Positions 1 to 8,529 of a DNA stretch of 64,000 bases are shown here, in pieces. The notes under the pieces were generated by a model. It made no database searches and had not been told where the DNA came from. It saw only the letters and a list, made by a program, of their open reading frames with translations. This DNA is from Dama dama (taxonomy: Eukaryota > Chordata > Mammalia > Artiodactyla > Cervidae), in NCBI RefSeq assembly GCF_033118175.1, contig NW_026870889.1:1364001-1428000 (forward strand), in the 5' to 3' direction. Position 1 is the first letter of the stretch. Each line of letters starts with the position of its first letter. The translations under genes and the position numbers were made by a program.

Positions 1-245
1 GGCTGCCTCCAAAGGCCGGTTTGCAAGCAGTCATGTCCGCTGGTCCCGACAGCCGCGCACAATGCTCCCAAGCCCGGGAGAAAAGCATTTTGGGGTGGTG
101 ATCAGTCCGGGCCCTTGGAAGACCTCCCCGGCTGCCTCCAAAGGACAGTTTGCAAGAACTCATGCCCGCTGTTCCCGCCAGGCACGCACAATGCTCCCAA
201 GCCCGGGAGAAAAGCGCTTCGGGGTGGTGCTCTCACCGGGCCCTT
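1..245. repeat. S block 0 (partial, 1 complete monomer)
   Basis: The window opens inside an S monomer, at GGCTGCCTCCAAAGG. One complete 129 bp monomer follows from 117 to 245. The partial first copy carries the GCATTTTGGGG variant and GTGATCAGTCC; the second carries GCGCTTCGGGG and ends CTCACCGGGCCCTT, directly abutting an X module. The same sequence recurs at 5556-5800 and 11111-11355, so this is the tail of an S block whose beginning lies outside the window. Confidence 0.93.
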
Positions 246-798
246 GCCCCTGAGCCTGGGGGCAATGCAGGGGGAACACACTCCCAGGCCAAGGCAGAAC
301 CACATGCAAACGTCTGTTCCTGGTCCCTGCACCGGCAGAGAGCTCGGGGGAGCCAGAGTATGCCAGGCAGCTGCTGGGTTGGCGGCCTGTGTGGAAAGGG
401 GCAGAGCCGACCTAGGGGCAAGTTGGGCCTCTTGCTCTCCCTGCTGCCCTGAGGCTGCTGGGCCAAAGAGGTTTTGGGCATCCAGCCCCTTGCTGGTCCC
501 TTCCCTCTGATGAGGCCCTCTGAGCTCCAGCACCTTGCAGTGTGGAGACAGCCCCTGCCAGCAACCTCCTCTCCAAGGCGGCCTCAACCGAGGCCTAGGC
601 CTAGGGGAAAGGCACCAGCGGGGTTGAGCCTGGGGAGGCGCCCGGGCATGTCTGGACCCAGTCCCCGCAGCCTGCCCCTTGGTGGGGCAGTACCCCCGGA
701 GGCCAGGAAGGTCTGGGCAAGGCTGCCAGGGGCAGGGACACTGCTGGGTCCTGCCCCTGGCCTGTGGGGCGTCTGAGCACAACCAGCACTCTCCCGCT
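246..798. repeat. Exemplar 553 bp long module (X)
   Basis: X begins immediately after the CCCTT end of an S module with GCCCCTGAGCC and ends before the next GGAAGACC with a CTCTCCC(A/G)CT tail. Internal landmarks in order are CCGACCTAGGGGCAAG, the CTGAGGCTGCTGGG tract, TTGGGCATCCAGCC, GAGGCCTAGGCC, CCTTGGTGGGGCAGTACC and CTGGGTCCTGCCCCTGG. GC is about 69% on a consensus I assembled by eye, yet I count only about 13 CpG, roughly one fifth of expectation. I see no convincing internal 129 bp periodicity, so X does not look like a run of decayed S modules. It is never found in tandem without an intervening S. Its origin is unrecognised. Confidence 0.9.
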
Positions 799-927
799 GG
801 AAGACCTCCCCGTCTGCCTCCAAAGGCCTGTTTGCAAGCACTCCCACCCGCTGTTCCCGCCAGGCACGCACAATGCTCCCAAGCCCGGGAGAAAAGCGCT
901 TCGGGGTGGTGCTCTCCTCGGGCCCTT
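246..927. repeat. L unit variant A (exemplar)
   Basis: Variant A is recognised by a shortened centre in the inverted-repeat region (CTGCCAGGGGCAGGG in place of CTGGCCAGGGGCAGG), by GGGGCGTCTGAGCAC, and by CTCCCGCTGGAAGACC followed by CCCGTCTGCC. Related units with GGGGCGTCTGAGC occur near 6323, 11878, 17602, 21017, 23063, 27838, 32110, 34840, 37570 and 38937. Their scatter through several blocks shows that variant types were dispersed before the latest amplifications. Confidence 0.85.
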
Positions 928-1610
928 GCCCCTGAGCCTGGGGGCCAGGCAGGTGGAACACACTCCCAGGCCAAGGGAGAACGACATGCACACGTCTGTT
1001 CCTGCCCCCTACACTGGCAGAGAGCTCGGGGGAGCCAGAGACTGCCAGGCTGCTGCTGGGCTGGCTGCCTGTGTGGGACGGGGCAGAGCCGACCTAGGGG
1101 CAAGTTGGGCCTCTTGCTCTCCCTGCTGCCCTGAGGCTGTTGGGTCAAAGAGGTCTTGGGCATCGAGCCCTTTGCTGGTGCATTCCCTCTGTCGAGGCCC
1201 TCTGAGCTCCAGCACCTTGCAGTGTGGAGACAGCCCCTGTCAGCAACCTCCTCTCCAAAGAGGCCTCAACCGAGGCCTAGGCCCAGGGGAAAGGCACCAG
1301 CGGGGATGATCCTGGGGAGGCGCACGGACATGTCTGGACCCAGTCTCCGCAGCCTGCCCCTTGGTGGGGCAGTACCCCCGGAGGCCAGGAAGGTCTGGGC
1401 AAGTCTGGCCAGGGGCAGGGGCCCTGCTGGGTCCTGACCCTGGCCTATGGGGCCTCTGAGCACAACCGGCCCTCTCCCACTGGAAGACCTCCCCGGCTGC
1501 CTCCAAAGTCCTGTTTGCAAACACTCCTGCCCGCTGTTCACGTTAGGAATACACAAAGCTCCCAAGCCGGGGAGAAAAGCGCTTCGGAGTGGTGCTCTCT
1601 CCGGGCCCTT
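928..1610. repeat. L unit variant B (exemplar)
   Basis: Variant B carries GGGATGATCCTGGGG and GCGCACGGACATG in X. Its embedded S reads AAAGTCCTGTTTGCAAACAC and GCTGTTCACG instead of the usual AAAGGCCGGTTTGCAAGCAC. Related units occur near 6861, 12416, 18140, 28376, 32650, 39474, 43570, 45617, 48563 and 57336, though at some of these the S half is of the ordinary type. Such mixed units imply crossover or conversion within a unit. Confidence 0.85.
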
Positions 1611-2293
1611 GCCCCTGAGCCTGGGGGCAAGGCAGGGGGAACACACTCCCAGGCCAAGGCAGAACCACATGCCCACGTCTGTTCCTGTCCCCTGCACCGG
1701 CAGAGAGCTTGGGGGAGCCAGAGTCTGTCAGGCAGCTGCTGGGTTGGCCACCTGTGTGGGAAGGGGCAGAGCCGACCTAGGGGCAAGTTGGGCCTCTTCC
1801 TCTCCCTGCTGCCCTGAGGCTGCTGGGCCAAAGACGTCTTGGGCATCCAGCCCCTCACTGGGCCCTTCACTCTGACGAGGCCCTCTGAGCTCCAGCACCT
1901 TGCAGTGTGGAGACAGCCCCTGCCAGCAACCTCCTCTCCAAGGAGGCCTCAACCGAGGCCTAGGCCCAGGGGAAAGGCACCAGCGGGGATGAGCCAGGGG
2001 AGGCGCCCGAGCATGTCTGGACCCAGTTCCCGCAGCCTGCCCCTTGGTGGGGCAGTACCCCCGGAGGCCAGGAAGGTCTGGGCAAGGCTGGCCAGGGGCA
2101 GGGGCCCTGCTGCGTCCTGCCCCTGGCCTGTGGGGCCTCTGAGCACAACCGGCCCTCTCCCACTGAAAGACCTCCCCGGCTGCCTCCAAAGGCCGGTTTG
2201 CAAGCGCTACCGCCCACTGTTCCCAGCAGGCGTGCACAATGCTCCTAAGCCCGGGAGAAAAGCGCTTCAGGGTGGTGCTCTCTCTGGGCCCTT
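1611..2293. repeat. L unit variant C (exemplar)
   Basis: Variant C has GAGCCAGGGGAGGCGCCCGA ahead of the GCATG, and an embedded S reading GCAAGCGCT then CCCACTGTTCCCAGCAGGCG. X modules that follow this S often read GTCTGATCTGCCCC where other units have GTCTGTTCCTGCCCC. Relatives are near 7559, 24298, 24976, 29070, 40166, 44267, 46314, 58031 and 62132. The copies near 13117 and 18840 read GAGCTTG instead of GAGCATG. Confidence 0.83.
2090..2128. repeat. 13 bp inverted repeat in X (second exemplar)
   Basis: The same pair of arms as in other L units: the left arm is 2090-2102 and the right arm 2116-2128. The loop here reads GGCCCTGCTGCGT, one base different from the usual GGCCCTGCTGGGT, while both arms remain perfect. 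Confidence 0.84.
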
Positions 2294-2974
2294 GCCCCTG
2301 AGCCTGGGGGCAAGGCAGGGGGAACACACTCCCAGGCCAAGGCAGAACCACATGCACACGTCTGATCTGCCCCCTGCACCGGCAGAGAGCTCGGGGGAGC
2401 CAGAGTCTGTCAGGCAGCTGCTGGGTTGGCCGCCTGTGTGGGAAGTGGCAGAGCCGACCTAGGGGCAAGTTGGGCCTCTTGCCCTCCCTGCTGCCCTGAG
2501 GCTGCTGGGCCAAAGAGGTCTTGGGCATCCAACCCCTTGCTGGTCCCTTCCCTCTGACGAGGCCCTCTGAGCTCCAGCACCTTGCAGTGTGGAGACAGCC
2601 CCTGCCAGCAACCTCCTCTCCAAGGAGGCCTAAACCGAGGCCTAGGCACAGGGGAAAGGCACCAGCGGGGATGAGCCTGGGGAGGCGCCCGGGCATGTAT
2701 GGACCCAGTCCCCACAGCCTGCCCCTTGGTGGGGCAGTACCCCCGGAGGCCAGGAAGGTCTGGGAAAGGCTGGCCAGGGGCAGGGGACCTGCTGGGTCCT
2801 GCCCCTGGCCTGTGGGGCCTCTGAGCACAACCGGCCCTCTCCCACTGGAAGACGTCCCCGGCTGCCTCCAAAGGCTGGTTTGCAAGCACTCAATCCCGCT
2901 GTTCACGCCAGCTGCGCACAATGCTCCCAAGCCCGGGAGAAAAGCATTTTGGGGTGGTGCTCACTCCGGGCTTT
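2294..2974. repeat. L unit variant D, the unit at the L-to-S transition
   Basis: Variant D has GGCCTAAACCGAGGC (usual form GGCCTCAACCGAGGC) and GGTCTGGGAAAGGCTGG. Its embedded S ends with GCAAGCACTCAATCCCGCTG and GCATTTTGGGG, then CTTTGGAAGACC, leading into the S array. It is repeated as a unit at 7849-8529. Units with the AAACCG change also occur near 26288, 33293, 33972, 35337, 44213, 46260, 49206 and 62757. Confidence 0.82.
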
Positions 2975-5800
2975 GGAAGACCTCCCCGGCTGCCTCCAAG
3001 GCCGGTTTGCAAGCACTTCTGCCTGCTGTTCTCGCCACCCGCGCACAATGCTCCCAAGCCCGGGAGAAAAGCGTTTCGGGGTGGTGTTCTCTCTGGGCCC
3101 AAGAAAGACCTCCCGGGCTGCCCCCAAATGCCGGTTTGCAAGCACTCCCACTCGCTGTTCCCGCCATCCGTGCAAATGCTCCAAGCCCAGGAGAAAAGCC
3201 CTTCAGGGTGGTGCTCTCTCCCGGCCCTTGGAAGACCTCCCCGGCTGCCTCCAAAGGCTGGATTTCAAGTACTCCCTCCCGCTGTCCCGCCAGCCGCACA
3301 CAATGCTCCCAATCACGGGAGAAAAGCGCTTCGGGGTGGTGCTCTCTACGGGCCCTTGGAAGACCTCCCCGTTTGTCTCCAAAGGCCGGTTTGCAAGCAC
3401 TCATGCCCGCTGTTCCCGCCAGCCGCGCACAATGCTCCCAAGCCTAGGAGAAAAGCACTTCGGGGTGGTGCTCTCTCCCGGCCCTTGGAAGACCTCCCCG
3501 GCTGCCTCCAAAGGCCGGTTTGCAAGCACTCAATCCCGCTGTTCCCGCCAGCCGCGCACAATGCTCCCAAGCCCGGGAGAAAAGCGCTTCGGGGTGGTGC
3601 TCTCTCCCGGCCCTTGGAAGACCTCCCCGGCTGCCTCCAAAGGCTGGTTTTCAAGAACTCCCTCCCGCTGACCCGCCAGCCGCACACAATGCTCCCAAGC
3701 CCGGGAGAAAAGCATTTTGGGGTGGTCTCTCTCCGGGCCCTTGGAAGACTCCCCGGCTGCCTCTAAAGGCCGGTTTGCAAGCACTCATGTCCTCTGTTCC
3801 CGACAGCCGCGAACAATGCTCCCAATTCCGTGAGAAAAGTGCTTCGGGATGGTGCTCTCTCCGGGCCCTTGGAAGACCTCCCAAGCTGCCTCCAAAGGCC
3901 GGTTTGCAAGCACTCCCGCCCGCTGTTCCCGCCAGCCTCGCACAATGCTCCCAAGACCGGGAGAAAAGCGCTTCGGGGTGGTGTTCTCTCCGTGCCAATG
4001 GAGGACCTCCCTGGCTGCCCCCAAAGGCCGGTTTGCAAGCACTCCCACTCGCTGTTCCCGCCAGCCACGCACAATCCTCCAAAACCCCGGAGAAAAGCGC
4101 TTCGGGGTGGTGTTCTCTCAGTGCCCATGGAAGACCTCCCGGGGTGCCCCCAAAGGCCGGTTTGGAAGCACTCCCACTCGCTGTTCCCGCCATCCGCGCA
4201 CAATGCTCCCAAGCCCGGGAGAAAAGCATTTTGGGGTGGTGCTCACACCGGGCCCTGGAAGACCTCCCCGGCTGCCTCCAAAGGCCGGTTTGCAAGGACT
4301 CCTTCCTGCTGTTCCCGCCATCCGCGCACAATGCTCCCAAGCCCGGGAGAAAAGCATTTTGGGGTGGTGCTCACACCGGGCCCTGGAAGACCTCCCCGGC
4401 TGCCTCCAAAGGACGGTTTTCAAGCACTCCTGCCTGCTGTTCCCGCCAGCCGCGCACAATGCTCCCAAGCCCGGGAGAAAAGCGCTTCGGGGTGGTGCTC
4501 TCTCCGGGCCCTTGGGAGACGTCCCCGGCTGCCTCCAAAGGCCGGTTTGCAAGCACTCATGCCCGTTGTTCCCACCAGACGCGCACAATGCTCCCAAGCC
4601 CGGGAGAAAAGCATTTTGGGGTGGTGCTCACTCCGGGCCCTTGGAAGACCTCCCCGGCTGCCTCCAAAGGCCAGTTTGCAAGCAGTCCTGCCTGCTGTTC
4701 CCGCCAGCCGCGCACAATGCTCCCAAGCCCGGGAGAAAAGCGCTTCGGGGTGGTGCTCTCTCCGGGCACTTTCAAGACCTCCCCGGCTGCCTCCAAAGGA
4801 CGGTTTGTAAGTACTCATTCCCGCTGCTTCCGCCAGCCACGCACAATGCTCCCAAGCCCGGGAGAAAAGCATTTTGGGGTGGTGCTCTCTCCGGGCCCTT
4901 GGAAGACCTCCCGGGCTGCCTCCAAAGGCCGGTTTGCAAGCATTCATGTCCGTTGTTCCCGACAGCCGCGCACAATGCTCCCAAGCCCGAGAGAAAAGCA
5001 TTTTGGGGTGGTGATCAGTCCGGCCCTTGGAAGACCTCCCCGGCTGCCTCCAAAGGACAGTTTGCAAGCACTCATGCCCGCTGTTCCCGCCAGCCGCGCA
5101 CAATGCTCCCAAGACCGTGAGAAAAGCGCTTCGGGGTGGTGTTCTCTCAGGGACCATGGAGGACCTCCCCGGCTGCCCCCAAAGGCCGGTTGCAAGCATT
5201 CCCACTCGCTGTTCCCGCCAGGCACACACAATGTTCCAAAACCCCGGAGAAAAGTGCTTCGGGGTGGTGCTCTCTCCGCGCCCTTGGAAGAATTCTCTGG
5301 CTGCCGCCAAAGGCCGGTTTGCAAGAATTCCCTCCCGCTGTCCCACCAGCCGCACACAATGCTCCAAAACCCGAGAGAAAAGCGCTTCGAGGTGGTGCTC
5401 TATCCGGGCCCTTGGAAGACCTCCCCGGCTGCCTCCAAAGGCCGGTTTGCAAGCACTCCTGCCTGCTGTTCCCGCCACGCGCACACAATGCTCCCAAGCC
5501 CGGAAGAAAAGCATTTTGGGGTAGTGCTCTCTCCGGGCCCTTGGAAGACCTCCCGGGCTGCCTCCAAAGGCCGGTTTGCAAGCAGTCATGTCCGCTGGTC
5601 CCGACAGCCGCGCACAATGCTCCCAAGCCCGGGAGAAAAGCATTTTGGGGTGGTGATCAGTCCGGGCCCTTGGAAGACCTCCCCGGCTGCCTCCAAAGGA
5701 CAGTTTGCAAGAACTCATGCCCGCTGTTCCCGCCAGGCACGCACAATGCTCCCAAGCCCGGGAGAAAAGCGCTTCGGGGTGGTGCTCTCACCGGGCCCTT
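2975..5800. repeat. S block 1 (22 short monomers)
   Basis: Monomers start at 2975, 3103, 3230, 3358, 3487, 3616, 3743, 3871, 4000, 4129, 4257, 4385, 4514, 4643, 4772, 4901, 5029, 5158, 5286, 5414, 5543 and 5672. Intervals are 127, 128 or 129 bp, and about half differ from 129. Two sequence types alternate irregularly: GCGCTTCGGGG and GCATTTTGGGG. Overlapping open frames on both strands, up to 762 codons starting at 3520, pass through these monomers. They are explained by the stop-free module and are not called as genes. The block ends with CTCACCGGGCCCTT against X. Confidence 0.95.
3487..3615. repeat. Exemplar 129 bp short module (S monomer)
   Basis: This copy shows the canonical S module. 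It starts at GGAAGACCTCCCCGG, passes GGCCGGTTTGCAAGCACT, CACAATGCTCCCAAGCC and GGGAGAAAAGCGCTTCGGGG, and ends at the CCCTT before the next GGAAGACC. The next copy begins at 3616, so the period here is exactly 129 bp. A typical copy has about 86 G+C in 129 bases and about 10 CpG dinucleotides, an observed/expected CpG ratio near 0.7 by hand count. It contains CCCGGG once and the palindrome AAGCGCTT. Neighbouring copies vary between 127 and 129 bp. All six reading frames of the module are free of stop codons, which explains the many long open frames. Confidence 0.95.
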
Positions 5801-8529
5801 GCCCCTGAGCCTGGGGGCAATGCAGGGGGAACACACTCCCAGGCCAAGGCAGAACCACATGCAAACGTCTGTTCCTGGTCCCTGCACCGGCAGAGAGCTC
5901 GGGGGAGCCAGAGTATGCCAGGCAGCTGCTGGGTTGGCGGCCTGTGTGGAAAGGGGCAGAGCCGACCTAGGGGCAAGTTGGGCCTCTTGCTCTCCCTGCT
6001 GCCCTGAGGCTGCTGGGCCAAAGAGGTTTTGGGCATCCAGCCCCTTGCTGGTCCCTTCCCTCTGATGAGGCCCTCTGAGCTCCAGCACCTTGCAGTGTGG
6101 AGACAGCCCCTGCCAGCAACCTCCTCTCCAAGGCGGCCTCAACCGAGGCCTAGGCCTAGGGGAAAGGCACCAGCGGGGATGAGCCTGGGGAGGCGCCCGG
6201 GCATGTCTGGACCCAGTCCCCGCAGCCTGCCCCTTGGTGGGGCAGTACCCCCGGAGGCCAGGAAGGTCTGGGCAAGGCTGCCAGGGGCAGGGACACTGCT
6301 GGGTCCTGCCCCTGGCCTGTGGGGCGTCTGAGCACAACCAGCACTCTCCCGCTGGAAGACCTCCCCGTCTGCCTCCAAAGGCCTGTTTGCAAGCACTCCC
6401 ACCCGCTGTTCCCGCCAGGCACGCACAATGCTCCCAAGCCCGGGAGAAAAGCGCTTCGGGGTGGTGCTCTCCTCGGGCCCTTGCCCCTGAGCCTGGGGGC
6501 CAGGCAGGTGGAACACACTCCCAGGCCAAGGGAGAACGACATGCACACGTCTGTTCCTGCCCCCTACACTGGCAGAGAGCTCGGGGGAGCCAGAGACTGC
6601 CAGGCTGCTGCTGGGCTGGCTGCCTGTGTGGGACGGGGCAGAGCCGACCTAGGGGCAAGTTGGGCCTCTTGCTCTCCCTGCTGCCCTGAGGCTGTTGGGT
6701 CAAAGAGGTCTTGGGCATCGAGCCCTTTGCTGGTGCATTCCCTCTGTCGAGGCCCTCTGAGCTCCAGCACCTTGCAGTGTGGAGACAGCCCCTGTCAGCA
6801 ACCTCCTCTCCAAAGAGGCCTCAACCGAGGCCTAGGCCCAGGGGAAAGGCACCAGCGGGGATGATCCTGGGGAGGCGCACGGACATGTCTGGACCCAGTC
6901 TCCGCAGCCTGCCCCTTGGTGGGGCAGTACCCCCGGAGGCCAGGAAGGTCTGGGCAAGTCTGGCCAGGGGCAGGAGCCCTGCTGGGTCCTGACCCTGGCC
7001 TATGGGGCCTCTGAGCACAACCGGCCCTCTCCCACTGGAAGACCTCCCCGGCTGCCTCCAAAGTCCTGTTTGCAAACACTCCTGCCCGCTGTTCACGTTA
7101 GGAATGCACAAAGCTCCCAAGCTGGGGAGAAAAGCGCTTCGGAGTGGTGCTCTCTCCGGGCCCTTGCCCCTGAGCCTGGGGGCAAGGCAGGGGGAACACA
7201 CTCCCAGGCCAAGGCAGAACCACATGCCCACGTCTGTTCCTGTCCCCTGCACCGGCAGAGAGCTTGGGGGAGCCAGAGTCTGTCAGGCAGCTGCTGGGTT
7301 GGCCACCTGTGTGGGAAGGGGCAGAGCCGACCTAGGGGCAAGTTGGGCCTCTTCCTCTCCCTGCTGCCCTGAGGCTGCTGGGCCAAAGACGTCTTGGGCA
7401 TCCAGCCCCTCACTGGTCCCTTCCCTCTGACGAGGCCCTCTGAGCTCCAGCACCTTGCAGTGTGGAGACAGCCCCTGCCAGCAACCTCCTCTCCAAGGAG
7501 GCCTCAACCGAGGCCTAGGCCCAGGGGAAAGGCACCAGCGGGGATGAGCCAGGGGAGGCGCCCGAGCATGTCTGGACCCAGTTCCCGCAGCCTGCCCCTT
7601 GGTGGGGCAGTACCCCCGGAGGCCAGGAAGGTCTGGGCAAGGCTGGCCAGGGGCAGGGGCCCTGCTGGGTCCTGCCCCTGGCCTGTGGGGCCTCTGAGCA
7701 CAACCGGCCCTCTCCCACTGAAAGACCTCCCCGGCTGCCTCCAAAGGCCGGTTTGCAAGCGCTACCGCCCACTGTTCCCAGCAGGCGTGCACAATGCTCC
7801 TAAGCCCGGGAGAAAAGCGCTTCAGGGTGGTGCTCTCTCTGGGCCCTTGCCCCTGAGCCTGGGGGCAAGGCAGGGGGAACACACTCCCAGGCCAAGGCAG
7901 AACCACATGCACACGTCTGATCTGCCCCCTGCACCGGCAGAGAGCTCGGGGGAGCCAGAGTCTGTCAGGCAGCTGCTGGGCTGGCCGCCTGTGTGGGAAG
8001 TGGCAGAGCCGACCTAGGGGCAAGTTGGGCCTCTTGCCCTCCCTGCTGCCCTGAGGCTGCTGGGCCAAAGAGGTCTTGGGCATCCAACCCCTTGCTGGTC
8101 CCTTCCCTCTGACGAGGCCCTCTGAGCTCCAGCACCTTGCAGTGTGGAGACAGCCCCTGCCAGCAACCTCCTCTCCAAGGAGGCCTAAACCGAGGCCTAG
8201 GCACAGGGGAAAGGCACCAGCGGGGATGAGCCTGGGGAGGCGCCCGGGCATGTATGGACCCAGTCCCCGCAGCCTGCCCCTTGGTGGGGCAGTACCCCCG
8301 GAGGCCAGGAAGGTCTGGGAAAGGCTGGCCAGGGGCAGGGGACCTGCTGGGTCCTGCCCCTGGCCTGTGGGGCCTCTGAGCACAACCGGCCCTCTCCCAC
8401 TGGAAGACGTCCCCGGCTGCCTCCAAAGGCTGGTTTGCAAGCACTCAATCCCGCTGTTCACGCCAGCTGCGCACAATGCTCCCAAGCCCGGGAGAAAAGC
8501 ATTTTGGGGTGGTGCTCACTCCGGGCTTT
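5801..8529. repeat. L block 2 (4 composite units)
   Basis: This block repeats L block 1 at exactly +5,555 bp, with units at 5801, 6483, 7166 and 7849 in the same A-B-C-D order. Visible differences are single bases, for example GGGTTGAGCC at 622 versus GGGATGAGCC at 6177, CACTGGGCCC versus CACTGGTCCC, and CTGCTGCGTCC versus CTGCTGGGTCC. No net length change was seen. Confidence 0.94.

Larger units (their letters stand above)
246..2974. repeat. L block 1 (4 composite 682 bp units)
   Basis: Four X+S units start at 246, 928, 1611 and 2294. They are four different variants rather than copies of one another, and the same four-unit order recurs 5,555 bp downstream. The S part of the last unit, 2847-2974, leads directly into pure S array. 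Open frames of 80-400 codons occur here on both strands, but they shift frame from unit to unit because 682 is not a multiple of three, and CCTAGG and CTGAGG stops recur in X. I therefore call no coding sequence. Confidence 0.94.
246..5800. repeat. Higher-order repeat A, copy 1 (5,555 bp)
   Basis: The unit is L(A-B-C-D) followed by 22 S monomers. Its period of 5,555 bp comes from three matching junctions at 246, 5801 and 11356. Comparison with copy 2 by eye shows of the order of one to two dozen substitutions and no length difference, implying identity above 99.5%. This is much closer than the similarity between adjacent monomers within the unit, as expected for a recent higher-order amplification. 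Confidence 0.93.

Noticed and set aside
246..798. X as five decayed S monomers
   Set aside because: 553 is not near a multiple of 129, and I could not find the S landmarks (GGTTTGCAAGC, ACAATGCTCCC, GAGAAAAGCG) inside X.
102..1163. Minus-strand 353-codon frame repeated at 5657, 11212 and 16937
   Set aside because: Its repetition reflects the 5.5 kb higher-order repeat, not gene conservation. Units with other variants break the frame, and proline/glycine/arginine-rich content follows from GC-rich DNA.
3230..3260. PRDM9-type CCNCCNTNNCCNC hotspot motif
   Set aside because: C-rich tracts such as CCTCCCCGGCTGCCTCC come close but lack the T at the required place, and such near matches are expected in this composition.
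3487..3615. Alpha-satellite or CENP-B box
   Set aside because: The period is 129 bp, not 171, and the sequence is GC-rich. The only TTCG context (GCTTCGGGGTGG) lacks the required downstream A and CGGG spacing of the CENP-B box.
2975..5800. CRISPR array
   Set aside because: The whole 129 bp period is repeated with similar similarity along its length; there are no short direct repeats with unique spacers, and no cas genes.
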